From Flavobacterium sp. H122 (GTDB lineage: Bacteria > Bacteroidota > Bacteroidia > Flavobacteriales > Flavobacteriaceae), in NCBI RefSeq assembly GCF_004959765.1, contig NZ_SJZD01000004.1, positions 233,065-297,064 on the forward strand: a DNA stretch of 64,000 bases. Reading direction: 5' to 3'. The translations under genes were made by a program, and so were the position numbers. Below the pieces are notes generated by a model. It saw nothing but the letters and a program-made list of their open reading frames with translations. It had not been told where the DNA came from and did no database searches. Below, in pieces: positions 33,493-44,800 of this stretch (positions within the stretch are counted from its first letter, which is position 1; each line of letters begins with the position of its first letter).

Positions 33493-33740
33493 ATAGTTGT
33501 GTTTTTTAACATATAAGACATATAAGGACATTTATGTTTGAATCACATGACTTATGTATTGAATTGATTTAAATGATTTTATACAACAATATGATACATA
33601 TAAACACATGTAAGCTTATGTTTCTTATGACTTATATGTTGAATTTGTTAAAGTGATTTTATATAACCATATAAGACATATGAGAACATTTAAGCTTATG
33701 TTTCTTATATGATTTATATGTTAAAAAACACAACTATTTA
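33490..33740. repeat. 251-bp inverted-repeat element with 80-bp internal repeats
   Basis: The ends 33490-33516 and 33714-33740 are perfect 27-bp reverse complements. Pairing continues imperfectly inward. Inside are two and a half degenerate repeats with a period of 80 bp: TAAGCTTATGTTTCTTA occurs at 33611-33627 and again at 33691-33707, and GATTTTATA at 33575 and 33655. No ORF. The left end overlaps the ygiD stop codon, so the element supplies the stop and a potential hairpin after it. It could be a MITE-like or REP-like mobile repeat, or a large RNA hairpin. Confidence 0.8.
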
Positions 33741-33891
33741 TTATGATTTTTCGTAATTTTATGTTTTGCTTTTCAAACACATATTCCCTAAAAACATATA
33801 TCAATATTTAGTTTTATGGAATCCAGAAACCATGTAAAAAAACGGGGCAAAACCGAAAAGCCATACGAGTAGGAAACTAAAGTTTTTTATC
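33493..33891. other. Gene-free stretch before DUF4242 gene
   Basis: Mostly the long inverted repeat (33490-33740). The remaining 150 bases are AT-rich. The only open frame is an 18-codon basic peptide (33816-33872), not called a gene. No promoter of the consensus type is obvious. Confidence 0.6.
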
Positions 33892-34164
33892 ATGCCTAAA
33901 TATGTTATTGAAAGAGAAATTCCTGGTGCCGGGAATTTAACAAGTGAACAACTTAAAGCTATCTCGCAAACTTCATGCGGTGTATTAAGTGAATTAGGAC
34001 CACAAATCCAGTGGGTTCATAGTTACGTAACCGATAATAAAATTTACTGCGTATACAATGCTCCTAATGAAGAAATGGTTCGTGAACACGCTAAAAGAGG
34101 TGGTTTTCCAGCTAACTCTGTCAGCAAGGTTTCTATGATCATTGATCCTGTAACGGCTGAATAA
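33892..34164 (+). CDS. DUF4242 protein
   Basis: A 90-residue ferredoxin-fold-like protein of DUF4242: YVIEREIPGAGNLTSEQLKA, then WVHSYVTDNKIYCVYNAP and EEMVREHAKRGGFPAN. The family is related to SCO4226-type nickel-binding proteins; metal binding here is inference. The conserved H (EHAKRGG) and C (IYCVY) could take part. Single gene with a shared terminator. Confidence 0.85.
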   Translation: MPKYVIEREIPGAGNLTSEQLKAISQTSCGVLSELGPQIQWVHSYVTDNKIYCVYNAPNEEMVREHAKRGGFPANSVSKVSMIIDPVTAE

Positions 34165-34167
34165 AAA

Positions 34168-34203
34168 AATCCCATCTCGTTTTCAAGAACGAGACGGGAT
34201 TTA
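34168..34203. terminator. Bidirectional terminator
   Basis: AATCCCATCTCGTT and AACGAGACGGGATT pair with a single A-C mismatch, with A- and T-runs on both sides. Serves the DUF4242 gene (+) and valS (-). Confidence 0.85.
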
Positions 34204-34227
34204 TAATTTCTATCTTTTAAAAGAATA

Positions 34228-36855
34228 TTATTGTAAGCTTACTAAACTTTGCTCTAAAGTAGCAATTTTAGCCAAAGCATCGGCTTCTTTTTTGCGTTCG
34301 TTAGCAATAACCTGTTCTGGTGCACCACTAACGAATTTTTCATTAGAAAGCTTCCCTTGAACTGATTTCAAAAACCCTTTTGTATAGTTTAACTCTTCTG
34401 TTAGCTTAGTTATTTCTGCATCTATATCAATATTTCCTCCTACAGGAATGAAATATTCATTAGATTTTACACGGTAAGATAAAGCACCACTTACTTTTTC
34501 TGAAACATATTCTAAAGAAGATACATTGCCTAATTTAGTAATTACACTATCAAAATATGTCGAAGCATTTTCATTATTTACAATCTTAAGCTCGATAGTA
34601 TCTTTGAACGAAATGTTTTTATCTTTTCTGATAGTTCTAATTCCTGAAATTACTTCCGCAGCAAAATCGAAATCAGCAATTAATTTTTCATTAGCTGTAG
34701 CAATTTTTGGCCATTCAGCAACGATTAAAGCCTGTTCCGGAGTTCTGTCAGCAATGTACTGCCAGATTTCCTCTGTCAAGAATGGCATAAACGGATGTAA
34801 CAATTTCAAATTAGCTTCTAACATTTCAATAGCTTTATTGAAAGTTGTTCTGTCAATTGGTTGTTGGTAACCTGGTTTGATCATTTCCAGGAACCAAGAA
34901 CAGAAATCAGTCCAAACTAATTTATAGATAGCCATCAAAGCATCTGAAATACGGTACTTTTCGAAATTATCTTCAATCTCTGCCAATGCTTTTTGCAATT
35001 TAGCTTCATACCATTCTATCGCTACTTTAGATGATTCCGGTTGTGCAATATCAGCAACTTCCCATCCTTTAATTAAACGGAAAGCGTTCCAAATTTTGTT
35101 GGCAAATGCCTTACCTTGGTTACATAGTTCCTCATCAAACAAGATATCATTTCCTGCCGAAGCACTTAACAATAATCCGCAACGAACTCCATCGGCACCA
35201 AATTTTTCAATCAAATCTAAAGGATCAGGAGAATTTCCTAATGATTTAGACATTTTTCGTCCTTGCTTGTCACGTACCAATCCGGTTAAATATACATTTG
35301 AAAATGGTTTTTCCCCGGTATATTCATAACCCGCAATAATCATACGCGCTACCCAGAAGAATAAAATATCCGGTCCGGTAACTAAATCGTTAGTAGGATA
35401 ATAATATTTGAAATCTTCGTTTTCCGGATCCATCATTCCACCAAAAACAGCAATTGGCCATAACCATGAAGAAAACCAAGTATCTAAAGCATCAGCATCC
35501 TGTTTTAAGTCTGAAGTTTGAAGATTAGGATTTGAAGTTCTTTCTTTCGCTAAAATTAAAGCATCTTCTATGTTTTCAGCAACTACAAAATCTTCTTTTC
35601 CGTCACCGTAATAATACGCCGGAATTTGTTGTCCCCACCACAACTGACGGGAGATATTCCAGTCACGGATGTTATTTAACCAATGTGCGTAAGTATTATT
35701 AAAACGAGAAGGATATAATTTAATCTCATCAGATTCTAAAACTGCTTTGATTGCCGGTTTAACCAAATCTTCCATTTTAAGGAACCATTGATCAGACAAA
35801 CGGGGTTCGATAACCGCTTTTGTTCTTTCTGAAGTACCAACGTTATTGATATGATTTTCAACTTTGGCTAATGCACCAATGGTTTCTAATTCTTTTGAAA
35901 TTTCCTCACGAACTACAAAACGGTCTTTTCCTTCATAATGTAATCCAAAAGAATTTAATGTTGCATTTTCATTGAAAATATCTATGATTTCAAGATTGTG
36001 TTTTTCTCCTAATGTTTTATCATTAACATCGTGTGCCGGAGTTACTTTTAAACATCCTGTACCAAATTCCATATCAACATATTCATCAAAAATGATTGGA
36101 ATTATACGGTTACAAATAGGAACAATAGCTTTTTTCCCTTTTAAGTGAAAATAACGTTCATCTTCAGGATGAATACAAATAGCAGTATCACCTAAAATAG
36201 TTTCAGGGCGAGTTGTTGCAATTGTTACAAACTCATTAGTTCCTTCAATTTGATATTTTAAATGATATAATTTCCCTTGACGCTCTTCGTAAATAACTTC
36301 TTCGTCAGATAATGTGGTTTTTGCTTCAGGATCCCAGTTTACCATTCGGTAACCACGGTAAATCATCCCTTTGTTGTATAAATCAACAAACGATTTAATA
36401 ACAGATGCTGACATGTCAGGATCCATAGTAAATTTGGTTCTGTCCCAATCGCAAGAACATCCTAATTGCTTTAATTGCTCAAGGATTGTTCCTCCATATT
36501 TATCAGTCCATTCCCAAGCATGTTTTAGGAACTCTTCACGGGATAAATCGTTTTTATTGATGCCTTCTTGTTTCAATTTAGCAACAACTTTTGCCTCAGT
36601 AGCAATCGATGCATGATCTGTTCCCGGAACCCAACAAGCGTTGAATCCTTTTAAACGTGCACGACGGATTAATACATCCTGAATGGTATTGTTTAACATG
36701 TGCCCCATGTGCAGCACTCCTGTTACGTTGGGTGGCGGAATAGTAATTGTATATGGTTTACGGTGGTCTGGCGTTGAACGGAAATATTTGTTTTCCATCC
36801 AATAGTCATACCATTTCTTTTCTACAGATTTTGGATCAAACTGTGCTGGTATCAT
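34228..36855 (-). CDS. valS: Valyl-tRNA synthetase
   Basis: An 875-residue class I synthetase. [16 protein letters not shown] contains the HIGH motif, KMSKSLGN the catalytic loop, and [10 protein letters not shown] the signature of the ValRS/IleRS group. The editing domain lies between (about 190-330, with [13 protein letters not shown]), and a C-terminal coiled-coil arm (about 805-875, [20 protein letters not shown]) is typical of ValRS. Length normal. Single gene; a structured region (36935-36989) lies in its upstream spacer. Confidence 0.98.
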   Translation of the reverse strand: MIPAQFDPKSVEKKWYDYWMENKYFRSTPDHRKPYTITIPPPNVTGVLHMGHMLNNTIQDVLIRRARLKGFNACWVPGTDHASIATEAKVVAKLKQEGINKNDLSREEFLKHAWEWTDKYGGTILEQLKQLGCSCDWDRTKFTMDPDMSASVIKSFVDLYNKGMIYRGYRMVNWDPEAKTTLSDEEVIYEERQGKLYHLKYQIEGTNEFVTIATTRPETILGDTAICIHPEDERYFHLKGKKAIVPICNRIIPIIFDEYVDMEFGTGCLKVTPAHDVNDKTLGEKHNLEIIDIFNENATLNSFGLHYEGKDRFVVREEISKELETIGALAKVENHINNVGTSERTKAVIEPRLSDQWFLKMEDLVKPAIKAVLESDEIKLYPSRFNNTYAHWLNNIRDWNISRQLWWGQQIPAYYYGDGKEDFVVAENIEDALILAKERTSNPNLQTSDLKQDADALDTWFSSWLWPIAVFGGMMDPENEDFKYYYPTNDLVTGPDILFFWVARMIIAGYEYTGEKPFSNVYLTGLVRDKQGRKMSKSLGNSPDPLDLIEKFGADGVRCGLLLSASAGNDILFDEELCNQGKAFANKIWNAFRLIKGWEVADIAQPESSKVAIEWYEAKLQKALAEIEDNFEKYRISDALMAIYKLVWTDFCSWFLEMIKPGYQQPIDRTTFNKAIEMLEANLKLLHPFMPFLTEEIWQYIADRTPEQALIVAEWPKIATANEKLIADFDFAAEVISGIRTIRKDKNISFKDTIELKIVNNENASTYFDSVITKLGNVSSLEYVSEKVSGALSYRVKSNEYFIPVGGNIDIDAEITKLTEELNYTKGFLKSVQGKLSNEKFVSGAPEQVIANERKKEADALAKIATLEQSLVSLQ

Positions 36856-37157
36856 TTCAAATTAGATTTTAGAGTTTAGAATTTAGAATGTTTGTATTCT
36901 AAAAGTTTACAAAAGTGCTATGGATTGCTGTATAGTCCCGAGGCAGTATCGTTCTTAAAACGAGATATACCGACAGCGGGAATAGGGACAACTGAATCTA
37001 AAGACAGACTCGCTCCTGAAGAAATATGTAAAATTTATTTTGGTACACTTTTTGTATTTTATTTGCAAAAGTAAGTAAACTGCATAAATATAAAAAGAGA
37101 ATATTTTTTTGTATGTTTACAATATGAAAGTAATTTCACTAAAAAACATTTAAACAA
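36856..37157. other. Spacer upstream of valS with a nested hairpin
   Basis: At 36935-36989 GTCCC and GGGAC enclose TATCGTT (36947-36953) and AACGAgATA (36959-36967), a nested dyad; CCCG/CGGG add to it. A 60-codon frame (36892-37074) runs through it but has no credible start or domain. The downstream half leads to the DUF1573 gene. Could be an untranslated leader element of valS or a dispersed repeat. Confidence 0.4.
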
Positions 37158-37571
37158 ATGAGAAATTTATTAACACTAATAGCAGTTATCCTTTTTGGAC
37201 TTAATCTGAGTGCTCAGACAGGCCCGAAAATTGAGTTCAAGGCTCCGGACAATACGATTGACTATGGAACTGTAACCAAAGGAACTGACAATGGTATCCG
37301 TTTTTTTGAATTTACCAACACTGGTGATGCTCCTTTGATTATCAAGAATGTACAATCTACCTGTGGATGTACAATCCCATCATTTTCAAAAGATCCTGTA
37401 TTACCTGGAAAGACCGGCAAGATTGAAGTAAAATACAACATGAATCCCGGCCCGATACGAAAAAGCATAATGGTAGAAAGCAATGCCGTGAATGCTGAAG
37501 GTGGTTTTACCTCTCTAAAAATTAAAGGTATGGTAGCCAGTACAAGCGAAGTAATTCCTAATAAAAAATAA
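37158..37571 (+). CDS. Exported DUF1573 protein
   Basis: A 137-residue exported protein with signal peptide (to ALSAQ-like NLSAQ at about residue 20). The domain is DUF1573, an Ig-like fold: DYGTVTKGTDNGIRFFEF, PLIIKNVQSTCGCTIPSF and GKIEVKYN. The CGC pair is conserved in the family. Common in Bacteroidota; function unknown, often periplasmic. Convergent with the symporter gene. Confidence 0.85.
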   Translation: MRNLLTLIAVILFGLNLSAQTGPKIEFKAPDNTIDYGTVTKGTDNGIRFFEFTNTGDAPLIIKNVQSTCGCTIPSFSKDPVLPGKTGKIEVKYNMNPGPIRKSIMVESNAVNAEGGFTSLKIKGMVASTSEVIPNKK

Positions 37572-37603
37572 AAAGAGTCCTGAAATATTTCAGGACTCTT
37601 TTA
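37571..37603. terminator. Bidirectional terminator
   Basis: AAAGAGTCCTGAAA and TTTCAGGACTCTTT form a 14-bp perfect stem with loop TAT-like ATAT, with A- and T-rich sides; between DUF1573 (+) and the symporter (-). Confidence 0.88.
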
Positions 37604-37622
37604 GTTTTATACTCATTGTTCT

Positions 37623-38882
37623 TTATTCTTTTTCCCATTTTCCTACTACTGAAGTAGCCAATGCATTTCCTAATACGTTTGTAGCACTTCTGAACATATC
37701 GCAAAAGTGATCAATAGGTAATATTAACGCAATTCCTTCAACTGGTATATCAAACATACCACAGGTTGCGGCAACTACAACTAAACTGGCTCTTGGGACT
37801 CCGGCGATACCTTTACTTGTCAGCATCAATACCAGCAACATTGTCATTTGTGTACCTAAATCCAAAGGAACTCCATAAGCCTGGGCAATAAAAATACTTG
37901 CAAATGTCATGTACATCATACTACCATCAAGGTTAAACGAATAACCCAAAGGCAACATAAATGATACAATTTTATCTTTAACACCAAATCTTTCCAATTC
38001 TTCTGTTAATTTTGGAAATACTGCTTCACTACTTGTTGTACCGAATGCAATAACTAATGGTGATACTATGTGTTTCAATAAAGTTGTCATTCTTCCTTTA
38101 AGGAATAAATAACCTATTAACAACAAAGCAATCCAAAGCGAAGATATACCTATAAAGAATGAACCAAAATACTTTGCATATGTTAACAGTAAATCACCTA
38201 AGTCTCTGATAGCAAAAACACCTGCAATCGCTCCAAAAACACCAAGTGGTGCAAATTTCATAACATAATTAACCATTTTAAGTATAATATGAGATGTTTT
38301 ATCCAATGCACTTACTACAGGCTTTGTATAGTCACCCAATGAAGCGGCAGCCAAACCGAAGAAAATAGAGAAAACTACAATCTGCAGTATTTCATTTACT
38401 GCCATAGCTTCCACTATACTTTTTGGTATAATATGTTCTACAAAGTTTTGAGCGGAGAAATTTTGAGTTTTCTCAGTAACTTCTGATGCCGCAGAAACAT
38501 CTACATCACTTAAATTCAATCCGGTTCCGGGCTGCAATATGTTTACCCAAAACATCCCTATCAAAAGAGAGATTAAAGAAGCTGTTAAAAACCAACCTAA
38601 TGCTTTACCTCCAATTCTTCCCACTGTCTTAATATCTCCAAGTTTAGCAATACCTACTACTAATGTTGTAAAAACCAGAGGGGAAATAATCATCTGTACC
38701 AAACGGATGAATATAGTAGCAAGCATTTTTATATACCCGCTGAATTCTTTAGCTGTATCTGTGCTGTAATTATTATGCACAAAAATCCCCAGAATACCTC
38801 CCAGGATCATTGCAATTAAAATTTGGACTGTTAAATTTGAAAAAAATGACTTCTTTTCTGTTGGTGTATTTGTGATTTCCAT
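37623..38882 (-). CDS. Dicarboxylate/amino acid:cation symporter
   Basis: A 419-residue DAACS transporter (GltP/DctA type) carrying glutamate, aspartate or C4-dicarboxylates with protons or sodium. Seen: eight transmembrane stretches, the serine hairpin TSSEAVFPKL, the helix 7 motif GYSFNLDGSMM (the usual NMDGT), and the second hairpin SKGIAGVPRAS. First base of the start codon is shared with the end of aroC, so both are probably one transcript. Confidence 0.92.
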   Translation of the reverse strand: MEITNTPTEKKSFFSNLTVQILIAMILGGILGIFVHNNYSTDTAKEFSGYIKMLATIFIRLVQMIISPLVFTTLVVGIAKLGDIKTVGRIGGKALGWFLTASLISLLIGMFWVNILQPGTGLNLSDVDVSAASEVTEKTQNFSAQNFVEHIIPKSIVEAMAVNEILQIVVFSIFFGLAAASLGDYTKPVVSALDKTSHIILKMVNYVMKFAPLGVFGAIAGVFAIRDLGDLLLTYAKYFGSFFIGISSLWIALLLIGYLFLKGRMTTLLKHIVSPLVIAFGTTSSEAVFPKLTEELERFGVKDKIVSFMLPLGYSFNLDGSMMYMTFASIFIAQAYGVPLDLGTQMTMLLVLMLTSKGIAGVPRASLVVVAATCGMFDIPVEGIALILPIDHFCDMFRSATNVLGNALATSVVGKWEKE

Positions 38883-39949
38883 TATTTAGATTGATAAATT
38901 TTATTTAATAAAAAATAATCGGCCATTACAAGTGCCGCCATAGCCTCGACGATTGGTACGGCACGGGGAACAACACAAGGATCATGGCGTCCTTTCCCTT
39001 GCTGTTCAATTATCTCGCCTTTATTTGTCAGGACTTCCTGTTTTTGCAGTAAAGTAGCTACCGGTTTAAAAGCCACTCTGAAATAAATATCCATACCGTT
39101 GCTTATTCCACCTTGTATACCTCCGGATAAATTTGTCTTGGTAGTACCATCCGGATTAAAAGAATCATTATGATCACTTCCTTTCATTTTTGCACTGTCA
39201 AAACCACTACCGTACTCAAAACCATGCACTGCATTTATAGAAAGCATTGCTTTGCCTAACTCGGCATGCAGTTTATCAAAAACAGGTTCTCCAAGACCAA
39301 CAGGCACATTTTGAATGACACACGTAACTATACCGCCTACTGTATCTCCCTGTTTTTTTATTTCCTTGATGTGATTTTCCATTTTGGCGGCAACAGCTTC
39401 ATCAGGACAACGGACAGGATTGGATTCAATTTTAGAAAAATCCAAATCCTGATAAGGTTTATCAATAGAAATTTCTCCAACTGCAGAAACAAAAGCATTG
39501 ATTTTAATATCCGGAATTACCTGCTTTGCTACAGCTCCGGCTACAACCCTGCTCGCAGTTTCACGGGCAGAACTTCTTCCACCGCCACGATAATCACGTA
39601 TACCATATTTCTTTTCATAAACGTAATCAGCGTGGCTGGGACGATATGTGTCCTTTATATGAGAGTAATCATCTGATTTTTGATTCGTATTTGGAATAAT
39701 AAAACCAATCGATGTACCGGTAGTTTTACCTTCAAATATACCGGATAAAAACTGTACTTCATCCTCTTCTTTACGTTGCGTAACTATAGTAGATTGTCCC
39801 GGTTTTCTTCTTTGCATTTCAATTTGAACAGCTTCAATATCCAAATCAATTCCAGGCGGGCAACCATCTATTATTCCTCCTAAAGCCTCACCATGTGACT
39901 CGCCAAAAGTGGTAATTTTAAAAATGTTCCCAAAAGTATTCCCTGCCAT
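38882..39949 (-). CDS. aroC: Chorismate synthase
   Basis: A 355-residue chorismate synthase, the last enzyme of the shikimate pathway, needing reduced FMN. Marks: [45 protein letters not shown], and the [18 protein letters not shown] phosphate/FMN loop. I use MAGNTFG as start: the -7 box TATATTTG (minus strand, 39965-39972) lies just upstream, which leaves a leader of about 9 nt and excludes the longer frame. One-base overlap with the symporter gene. Confidence 0.96.
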   Translation of the reverse strand: MAGNTFGNIFKITTFGESHGEALGGIIDGCPPGIDLDIEAVQIEMQRRKPGQSTIVTQRKEEDEVQFLSGIFEGKTTGTSIGFIIPNTNQKSDDYSHIKDTYRPSHADYVYEKKYGIRDYRGGGRSSARETASRVVAGAVAKQVIPDIKINAFVSAVGEISIDKPYQDLDFSKIESNPVRCPDEAVAAKMENHIKEIKKQGDTVGGIVTCVIQNVPVGLGEPVFDKLHAELGKAMLSINAVHGFEYGSGFDSAKMKGSDHNDSFNPDGTTKTNLSGGIQGGISNGMDIYFRVAFKPVATLLQKQEVLTNKGEIIEQQGKGRHDPCVVPRAVPIVEAMAALVMADYFLLNKIYQSK

Positions 39950-40157
39950 ATAAGTAGTTTGAAGCAAATATAACTAATGTTTTGTAAAAGAACATTCAAA
40001 TTATATAACAACACACCGGAATAATATAAATCAGAAAAATATTTATTAATATACATTTGTGTATAAATAAGTTAAAAAAATTATTGAAAAAAGTTTTATG
40101 AATAAGTAATATTCTTATTTTTATTCACGTTAATGATATCTAAACATTAAAAATTTT

Positions 40158-40670
40158 ATGAAAAAATTATTTGCAACAGCTTTTATGCTTTTAGGATTAG
40201 CTTTTAATTCTCAGGCGCAGGAAAAAAATGCTATAGGTCTTCGTTTAGGAGACAACGATGGATTTGGTGCTGAAGTTTCTTACCAAAGATGGTTGTCTAA
40301 AACAAATCGCCTGGAGGCAGATTTAGGATGGAGAAATATTAACAATGGAAGGTACAACAATCATTTTAATGCAGCCAAATTAGTAGGTATTTATCAATGG
40401 GTATGGGATATCGACAATGGTTTTAAATGGTATGCAGGACCTGGTGCCGGTGTAGGCGTATGGAGATACAACGACAATGTTAATGATGTTAGTGACTCAG
40501 GATCATTTCTTGTATTAGCAGGTGATATAGGTATTGAATACAACTTTGATTTCCCATTACAGTTATCACTTGATTTCAGACCTGAAATCTACTTCAGTGA
40601 TGATTATGATGATATTAATGATGGAAATTTTGGACCGGATTTTGGTTTAAGTGCAAGATACCGTTTCTAA
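40158..40670 (+). CDS. Small outer-membrane beta-barrel protein
   Basis: A 170-residue exported barrel protein. Signal to QAQ (residue 21); eight short strands with aromatic girdles (AIGLRLGD, AEVSYQRWL, LEADLGWR, LVGIYQWVWD, FKWYAGPGAGVGVWR), ending in the canonical LSARYRF with terminal phenylalanine. It has the opacity/OmpW-size of eight-stranded barrels. Function unknown. Single gene. Confidence 0.8.
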   Translation: MKKLFATAFMLLGLAFNSQAQEKNAIGLRLGDNDGFGAEVSYQRWLSKTNRLEADLGWRNINNGRYNNHFNAAKLVGIYQWVWDIDNGFKWYAGPGAGVGVWRYNDNVNDVSDSGSFLVLAGDIGIEYNFDFPLQLSLDFRPEIYFSDDYDDINDGNFGPDFGLSARYRF

Positions 40671-40682
40671 AATAACTACTTA

Positions 40683-40713
40683 TAAAAAAACACCTCAATG
40701 AGGTGTTTTTTTT
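40683..40713. terminator. Bidirectional terminator overlapping bshA stop
   Basis: AAAAAAACACCTC and GAGGTGTTTTTTT pair around AAT. It lies 3' of the barrel gene and contains the stop codon of bshA (40695-40697), so ribosomes finishing bshA enter the hairpin. Confidence 0.85.
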
Positions 40714-41840
40714 ATGACTGCTTCAAGAGCTTCTTCGTAAACCGCTTCATACATAGGCACAATTTTTTCAACAGTAAATTGTTTCGCTACTTCAAAAGCA
40801 TTTCTTTTAAATTTATTCAATTCAGAATCTGAACTTAATATTTTTAAGGCGTTTTCTGCCATATCAACCACATCGCCTACATCACTTAAATAACCGGAAA
40901 CTTCAGGAATGTTAACTTCGGGCAAGCCTCCTGAATTACTTGAAATAACAGGAACTTTATTTGCCATTGCTTCTAATGCGGCCAAACCAAAACTTTCTGT
41001 TTCTGACGGCAGTAAAAACAAATCGGTATAACTTAAAATCTGATGAATTTCACTACTGTTCCCAAAAAAGATTACTTTATCTTCTATTCCCAGTTTTCTG
41101 CATAAAATTTCAGCGCCTTCCTTTTCAGGTCCATCTCCTACCATCATTAATTTGGCCGGCATTTTTTCCTGTATCTTATAAAATACCTTTATAACATCCG
41201 GAATATTTTTAACTTTTCTGAAATTACTGATATGCGTTACAATCCGTTCTTCCGGTTTCGCCATTACGGAACGCTGACAGTGAATATTTTCAGGAGTATA
41301 TTCGTTTATTTCAATAAAGTTTGGAATTACCTTAATATCTTTTTTTACATCAAAATACTTTAATGTATCTTCTTTTAAACTTTGTGAAACAGACGTAACC
41401 ACATCAGACTTATTGATACTGAAGTTTACAGCCGGTTTATAAAAAGGATGATTTCCAACCAAAGTAATATCTGTACCATGCAGTGTAGTTACCATAGGCA
41501 GATAAATTCCTTCATCCTTAAGCATCTGTTTAGCCATGTAACCTGCATACGCATGAGGAATGGCATAGTGTACATGCAGCAGTTCAATTTTGTACAATTT
41601 AACCATATCCACCAACTTGCTGGACAATGCCAATTCGTAAGGTTGATAGTGAAATAATGGATATTCAGGGACATTTACCTCATGGTAATGTACATTTTGA
41701 TTTAACAAAGCCAATCTTACTGGTTGACGGTACGTTATAAAATGAATTTCGTGGCCACGGCGTGCTAATTCTAAACCAAGTTCGGTTGCGACAACACCAC
41801 TACCACCAAATGTAGGGTAACAAACGATAGCTATTTTCAT
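40695..41840 (-). CDS. bshA: BshA, first glycosyltransferase of bacillithiol synthesis
   Basis: A 381-residue GT4 glycosyltransferase joining UDP-GlcNAc to L-malate, the first step to bacillithiol. Seen: CYPTFGGSGVVATELGLELA, HGTDITLVG, PNFIEINEY, FGNSSEI and ETESFGLAALEAMA, the family's nucleotide-binding E-x7-E. Present in many Bacteroidota. The bshB and bshC genes are not in this window. It follows the GH3 fusion after 58 nt and could be the last gene of that operon. Confidence 0.92.
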   Translation of the reverse strand: MKIAIVCYPTFGGSGVVATELGLELARRGHEIHFITYRQPVRLALLNQNVHYHEVNVPEYPLFHYQPYELALSSKLVDMVKLYKIELLHVHYAIPHAYAGYMAKQMLKDEGIYLPMVTTLHGTDITLVGNHPFYKPAVNFSINKSDVVTSVSQSLKEDTLKYFDVKKDIKVIPNFIEINEYTPENIHCQRSVMAKPEERIVTHISNFRKVKNIPDVIKVFYKIQEKMPAKLMMVGDGPEKEGAEILCRKLGIEDKVIFFGNSSEIHQILSYTDLFLLPSETESFGLAALEAMANKVPVISSNSGGLPEVNIPEVSGYLSDVGDVVDMAENALKILSSDSELNKFKRNAFEVAKQFTVEKIVPMYEAVYEEALEAVIKKTPH

Positions 41841-41898
41841 ATTACGAATTTAATGAATTCATCAAGATTCGTAAGTAAATTTTGGTAAATATTAACTA

Positions 41899-44800
41899 TT
41901 AATTAATAATTGCATCGTAGATAACCTGCTGGATTTTTTCACGTATTCCTTCTTTGGAAAGTTTGTTTGAAGCGTTACTGTCAGGATACGTTCTATTGGA
42001 TAAAAAAACATAGATAAGCTCTTTTTCAGGATCAGCCCAAGTCATAGTACCTGTAAAACCTGTATGCCCAAAACTGGTAATAGATGCACATCCACAAGTA
42101 GGACCGTCACCATTAAGCTGCGGTTTATCAAAACCTACTCCTCTGCGGTTACCTTCCGGACAGAAATAACAGGTATTAAAATCGTCCATCGTTTTTTCTG
42201 AAAAGAATTGAATTCCTCCGTAATTTCCTTTATTCAAATACATCTGCATCATTTTTGCAACATCATTTGCATTTGAAAAAACACCGGCATGACCGGCAAC
42301 ACCACCCTGCATAGCTGCAGCCATATCATGAACATATCCCTGAATCAAATCATGTCTGAAATATTTGTCTTTCTCTGTTGGCGCAATCCTGTCAACTTCC
42401 ACCTTAGACAAAGGATTATACATCGTATTATTCATTCCCAGTTTAGAAAAGAAATTTTCATTTGCTAACACATCCAATGTTTTATGGTGATGTGTTTCCA
42501 GATACTCCTTTAACAGGATAAAAGTAAAATCACTGTACTTATATTCTTTTTTAGGGAGTAAATCACTCTTGATGATTTTATCGATAATCGAGTCTTTATA
42601 ACTGTTTGTTATAAATAAATTTTCAGCTACTTGAGTGGTAAAACCTTTTGTATAAGTCTTTTTGTAAAATTTATTTAAAGGTTTTTTAGTAACTGAATCA
42701 ATTGTAGCTTTATAAAACGGTTCCCATGCTTTTAAACGTGCATAATGTGAAAGCAAATCTTTAAAAGTTATCGAATCTTTATTGGAACCTCTTGCTTTAT
42801 GTACCATTTGACTCAAACGGGTTTCCAGATTGATTTTGCCATGATCATAATCAAGCATCACGTTAGGCAGTGTACCAATTATTTTTGACAAAGAAGCAAC
42901 ATCATAAATATCCGAGTTTTTAACCTTTACATCCTGATCATAAGTATGATATCCAAACGATTTCTGATAAACAATTTTCCCTTTTCTAGCCACTAAAACC
43001 TGCGCTCCGGGTGTCATTTTACCAACTATAGCTGTTTTTACAAGAGCATCTATCTCTTTCAGTTTTTCAGAATTCATACCCACACCTTCAGGAGCAGAAA
43101 ATCCAAGTCGGTTGACTTTTTCAGTATGAATACCTTCTCCTACTTTAAAACTCTCATTAATTGAAACCGGTAATTTACCTTTTGATTCAATGGCACCAAA
43201 AATAAGTTCAGCAGATACCTCCTGAGGTATATCGCCGTTTTGATAACTTACAATGATACTTTCTATATTATCAAAAGATTTTATCGGCAATAATGTATAT
43301 GGTTTAGCAAAAACGTCAAGGATAACATTATTCTGTTCCGATATTTTTTCCAACCACGTCAGATCCGTTTGAGTAAACTCATGTTTTTTCCAGGCCCTAT
43401 CCGACTTATGAAAGCCAATAATAACCTTGTTGAAATCTTTCAGATCAACTAATAAACTATCCAGATTTTTTTCTTCAAGCTCAGTAATTTCAGTATATTT
43501 TTTTAATGAATTTAAAAAAGTACTTCCGGAATCATCACCAATTTTCACATACGCAATTTTAGACTTAGTCAAGTCTTTTATAGGTAACAGATTATGATCA
43601 TTTTTTAAAACTGTTATTGCATTTTCATACAATTTATACTGCAAAACATTAACTTCCGGGGAATTTAAATCTTTATACAAATTGGTTGTTTCAACAGCCT
43701 GATACTTGTTTAAACCCGCTTTGAATTTATAACTCAATATTTTTTTTACCGAATGCTCTAAACGCTCATTGGTAATTAACGTATCATTATAAGCCTGCGT
43801 AAATTTAGCAACAGCTGCAGGTACATCTTCAGCAAAAAGCATGATATCATTTCCAGCTAAAAATGCTTCCAAATCAATATCGCCGGGTTTTTTAAAACTG
43901 CTGGCTCCCTTCATATTTAAGGCATCCGTAAAAATCAGTCCTTTAAACCCTAATTGATTTTTTAAAACATTGGTCACCACATTATAAGAAATTGAAGACG
44001 GATAATTAGGACGCTCTTCTAAGCTGGGTACATTCAAATGCGCCACCATCACAGAAGCCAAACCTAAATTAAACATTTTCTTATACGGATAAAGTTCAAC
44101 TTCGTCTATTCTTTCTTTAGTGAAATTTACAATGGGTAAGGTGTGATGTGAATCTGTTTCAGTATCTCCGTGTCCCGGAAAATGCTTTCCGGTTGCAAAA
44201 ACTCCCTGATTTTGCATTCCTTTCATTAAAGCAACAGCTCTTTTAGTAACTTCTTCTTTGTTTTCACCAAAAGAACGGTTACCAATGATAGGATTATTAG
44301 GGTTTGTATTAATGTCGATAACAGGTGCGAAATTAAACTGAAGTCCCATCCGTTTGGTTTCTTTTCCCATACGTGAACCCAATTCTTCAATAAGTTTCAT
44401 ATCCTGTACAGCACCAAGAGTCATATTCCAAGGATAACGATAGGTAGAATCCAAGCGCATGCTTAAACCCCATTCAGCATCATTACCCACAAACAAAGGA
44501 ACTTTTGATGATGCCTGAAAACGGTTGGTCAATTTAGCCTGACGAACCGGTCCGCCCTGAAAAAATATCAAGCCGCCGATTTTATAATTTTTGATTAGTT
44601 TATCTAAAGAATTTACGTGTACAGTATCCCTGTTAGAATAGGCTGCCACCATGAACAACTGACCTAATTTTTCATCAAAAGACAATGCATTATAAACACT
44701 ATCAACCCATTTTTTTTCTGTGGAAGTTTCTTCTAAAAGATTGAAACCTGCTTTTTCAGGGTCTACAAATTTTTCAATTTCCGGGTTCTGTTTTTCATCG

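Noticed and set aside
33816..33872. 18-codon basic peptide (MESRNHVKKRGKTEKPYE)
   Set aside because: Sequence looks plausible and it precedes the DUF4242 gene, but it is too short to support without conservation.
36892..37074. Open frame of 60 codons between valS and the DUF1573 gene
   Set aside because: It crosses a nested dyad, has no domain or good leader, and its codon use is unlike the neighbours.
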